A stretch of DNA of 30,042 nt from Acidithiobacillus sulfuriphilus (GTDB taxonomy: Bacteria; Pseudomonadota; Gammaproteobacteria; Acidithiobacillales; Acidithiobacillaceae): the NCBI RefSeq assembly GCF_003721225.1, contig NZ_RIZI01000168.1:1-30042 (forward strand). Direction: 5' to 3'. A program made the position numbers and the translations under genes. Of the stretch, positions 29,429 through 30,042 are shown piece by piece. The notes under the pieces were generated by a model, which ran no database searches, had not been told where the DNA came from, and worked only from the letters and a program-made list of their open reading frames with translations. How positions within the stretch are numbered: position 1 is the stretch's first letter; every line of letters begins with the position of its first letter.

Positions 29429-30042
29429 TCACCGTAGGCCCAATCGCCGCTTCTGCCACAGGGCGTAAAGGGCAGGAATTACCAGCAACGCCAGTAACGC
29501 GGCGCTGAACATGCCGCCCACCATGGGGGCGGCAATACGCTTCATCACATCGGCACCGGCGCCATGGCTGAACATGATGGGTAAGAGGCCGCCCACCACC
29601 AGGGTAAAGGTCATGGCCAACGGCCGCAGGCGCAGCATGGTCCCCTCGATGACGGCAAGCTGAAGGTCATGCCAGCTCTGCAAGGTGTTGCGGGCCTGGT
29701 GACGGATGAGGGCCTGATCCAGGTAGAGGAGCATCACCACCCCGAATTCCGCCGCCACCCCCGCGAGGGCGATGAAACCCACGGCCACGGCCACCGAGAG
29801 TTTGTAGCCGAGCCAGTAGACGAGCCAGAAGCCGCCCACCAGGGACAACGGCAGGGTGAGCAGGATGATGGCCACCTCCACCCAGTTCTTGAAGTTGAAG
29901 TAGAGGAGCAGGGCGATCAGCAGAATGACGGCGGGAATGACCAGTTCCAGGCGTTTGGCGGCCTGCTCCATGACCTGATACTGGCCTACCCAGGAGAGGG
30001 TATAAGCTCCCGGGAGATCGACGGCCTTCGCAATCGCGGCTT
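29429..30042 (-). CDS. cusA: CusA/SilA-type RND efflux pump, C-terminal part (cut by window edge)
   Basis: The frame is open from 30042 to a stop at 29429, giving the last ~204 residues of a heavy-metal RND transporter. It contains YTLSWVGQYQVMEQAAKRL (the segment before transmembrane helix 7), four or five membrane helices with LPLSLVGGFW, VGFIALAGVAAEFGVVMLLYL, and LRPLAMTFTLVVGGLLPIMF, and ends KRRLGLR. This match to CusA/SilA is strong, though the methionine ligands lie outside the window. It drives periplasmic Cu(I)/Ag(I) out by proton exchange. A CusF chaperone follows on the same strand. Confidence 0.93.
   Translation of the reverse strand, partial: AAIAKAVDLPGAYTLSWVGQYQVMEQAAKRLELVIPAVILLIALLLYFNFKNWVEVAIILLTLPLSLVGGFWLVYWLGYKLSVAVAVGFIALAGVAAEFGVVMLLYLDQALIRHQARNTLQSWHDLQLAVIEGTMLRLRPLAMTFTLVVGGLLPIMFSHGAGADVMKRIAAPMVGGMFSAALLALLVIPALYALWQKRRLGLR

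Noticed and set aside
1..30042. CRISPR arrays, tRNA or rRNA genes, intact insertion sequences
   Set aside because: I saw no regularly spaced repeats, no cloverleaf-like sequence with conserved T-loop, and no intact transposase or flanking inverted repeats.

Overview
This 30 kb window looks like accessory chromosome from a Gram-negative proteobacterium. It has TonB receptors, a porin, Tat- and Sec-exported periplasmic proteins, and mer and cus metal resistance. A tetrathionate/sulfur-reductase-like molybdoenzyme, iron-sulfur proteins and high-GC metal genes together suggest an acidophilic sulfur- or iron-oxidising chemolithotroph of the Acidithiobacillus kind. That placement is inference from gene content; the window holds no rRNA, tRNA or housekeeping marker.

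Region A (1-4335, minus strand, visibly AT-richer than what follows 8.5 kb) is one tight operon. A GntR/HutC-type regulator overlaps by 4 nt a flavoprotein related to the alpha subunit of adenylylsulfate reductase (AprA). Then come an AprB-like two-cluster ferredoxin, a HEAT-repeat protein, a seven-iron ferredoxin (FdxA type) and the start of an unrecognised protein cut by the window edge. The AprA-type FAD framework is kept but the substrate-pocket arginines appear to be lost, so this is probably a redox enzyme with another substrate. It is the best candidate here for an undescribed system. Upstream lie repeated TACCAACA elements and a tandem pair of NtrC-like boxes, followed by about 1 kb of decayed sequence (4500-5500).

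Region B (5500-16170) is uptake machinery. A structured leader that may be a cobalamin-type riboswitch precedes a TonB receptor (5725-8109). A second operon holds an outer-membrane porin and an FbpCAB-type ABC importer (8507-13540). A convergent TonB receptor (13696-15936) carries the C-x3-M and H-x-M elements of OprC-type copper receptors.

Region C (16098-22614) is metal resistance. A MerR-type promoter drives merT-merP-merA, with merR and a periplasmic thioredoxin-like gene downstream. After a small DUF2892 membrane protein on the other strand comes an RcnR/CsoR-family regulator next to a P1B-type metal ATPase whose membrane CPC motif is replaced by GAC.

Region D (22753-28873, minus) is a four-gene respiratory operon: Tat-exported FeS protein, NrfD-type membrane anchor, Tat-exported TtrA/SreA-like molybdopterin catalytic subunit and TorD-like chaperone. 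Region E (28973-30042, minus) is the end of a cus copper/silver efflux locus: the C-terminal part of a CusA-type RND pump and a CusF-like chaperone.
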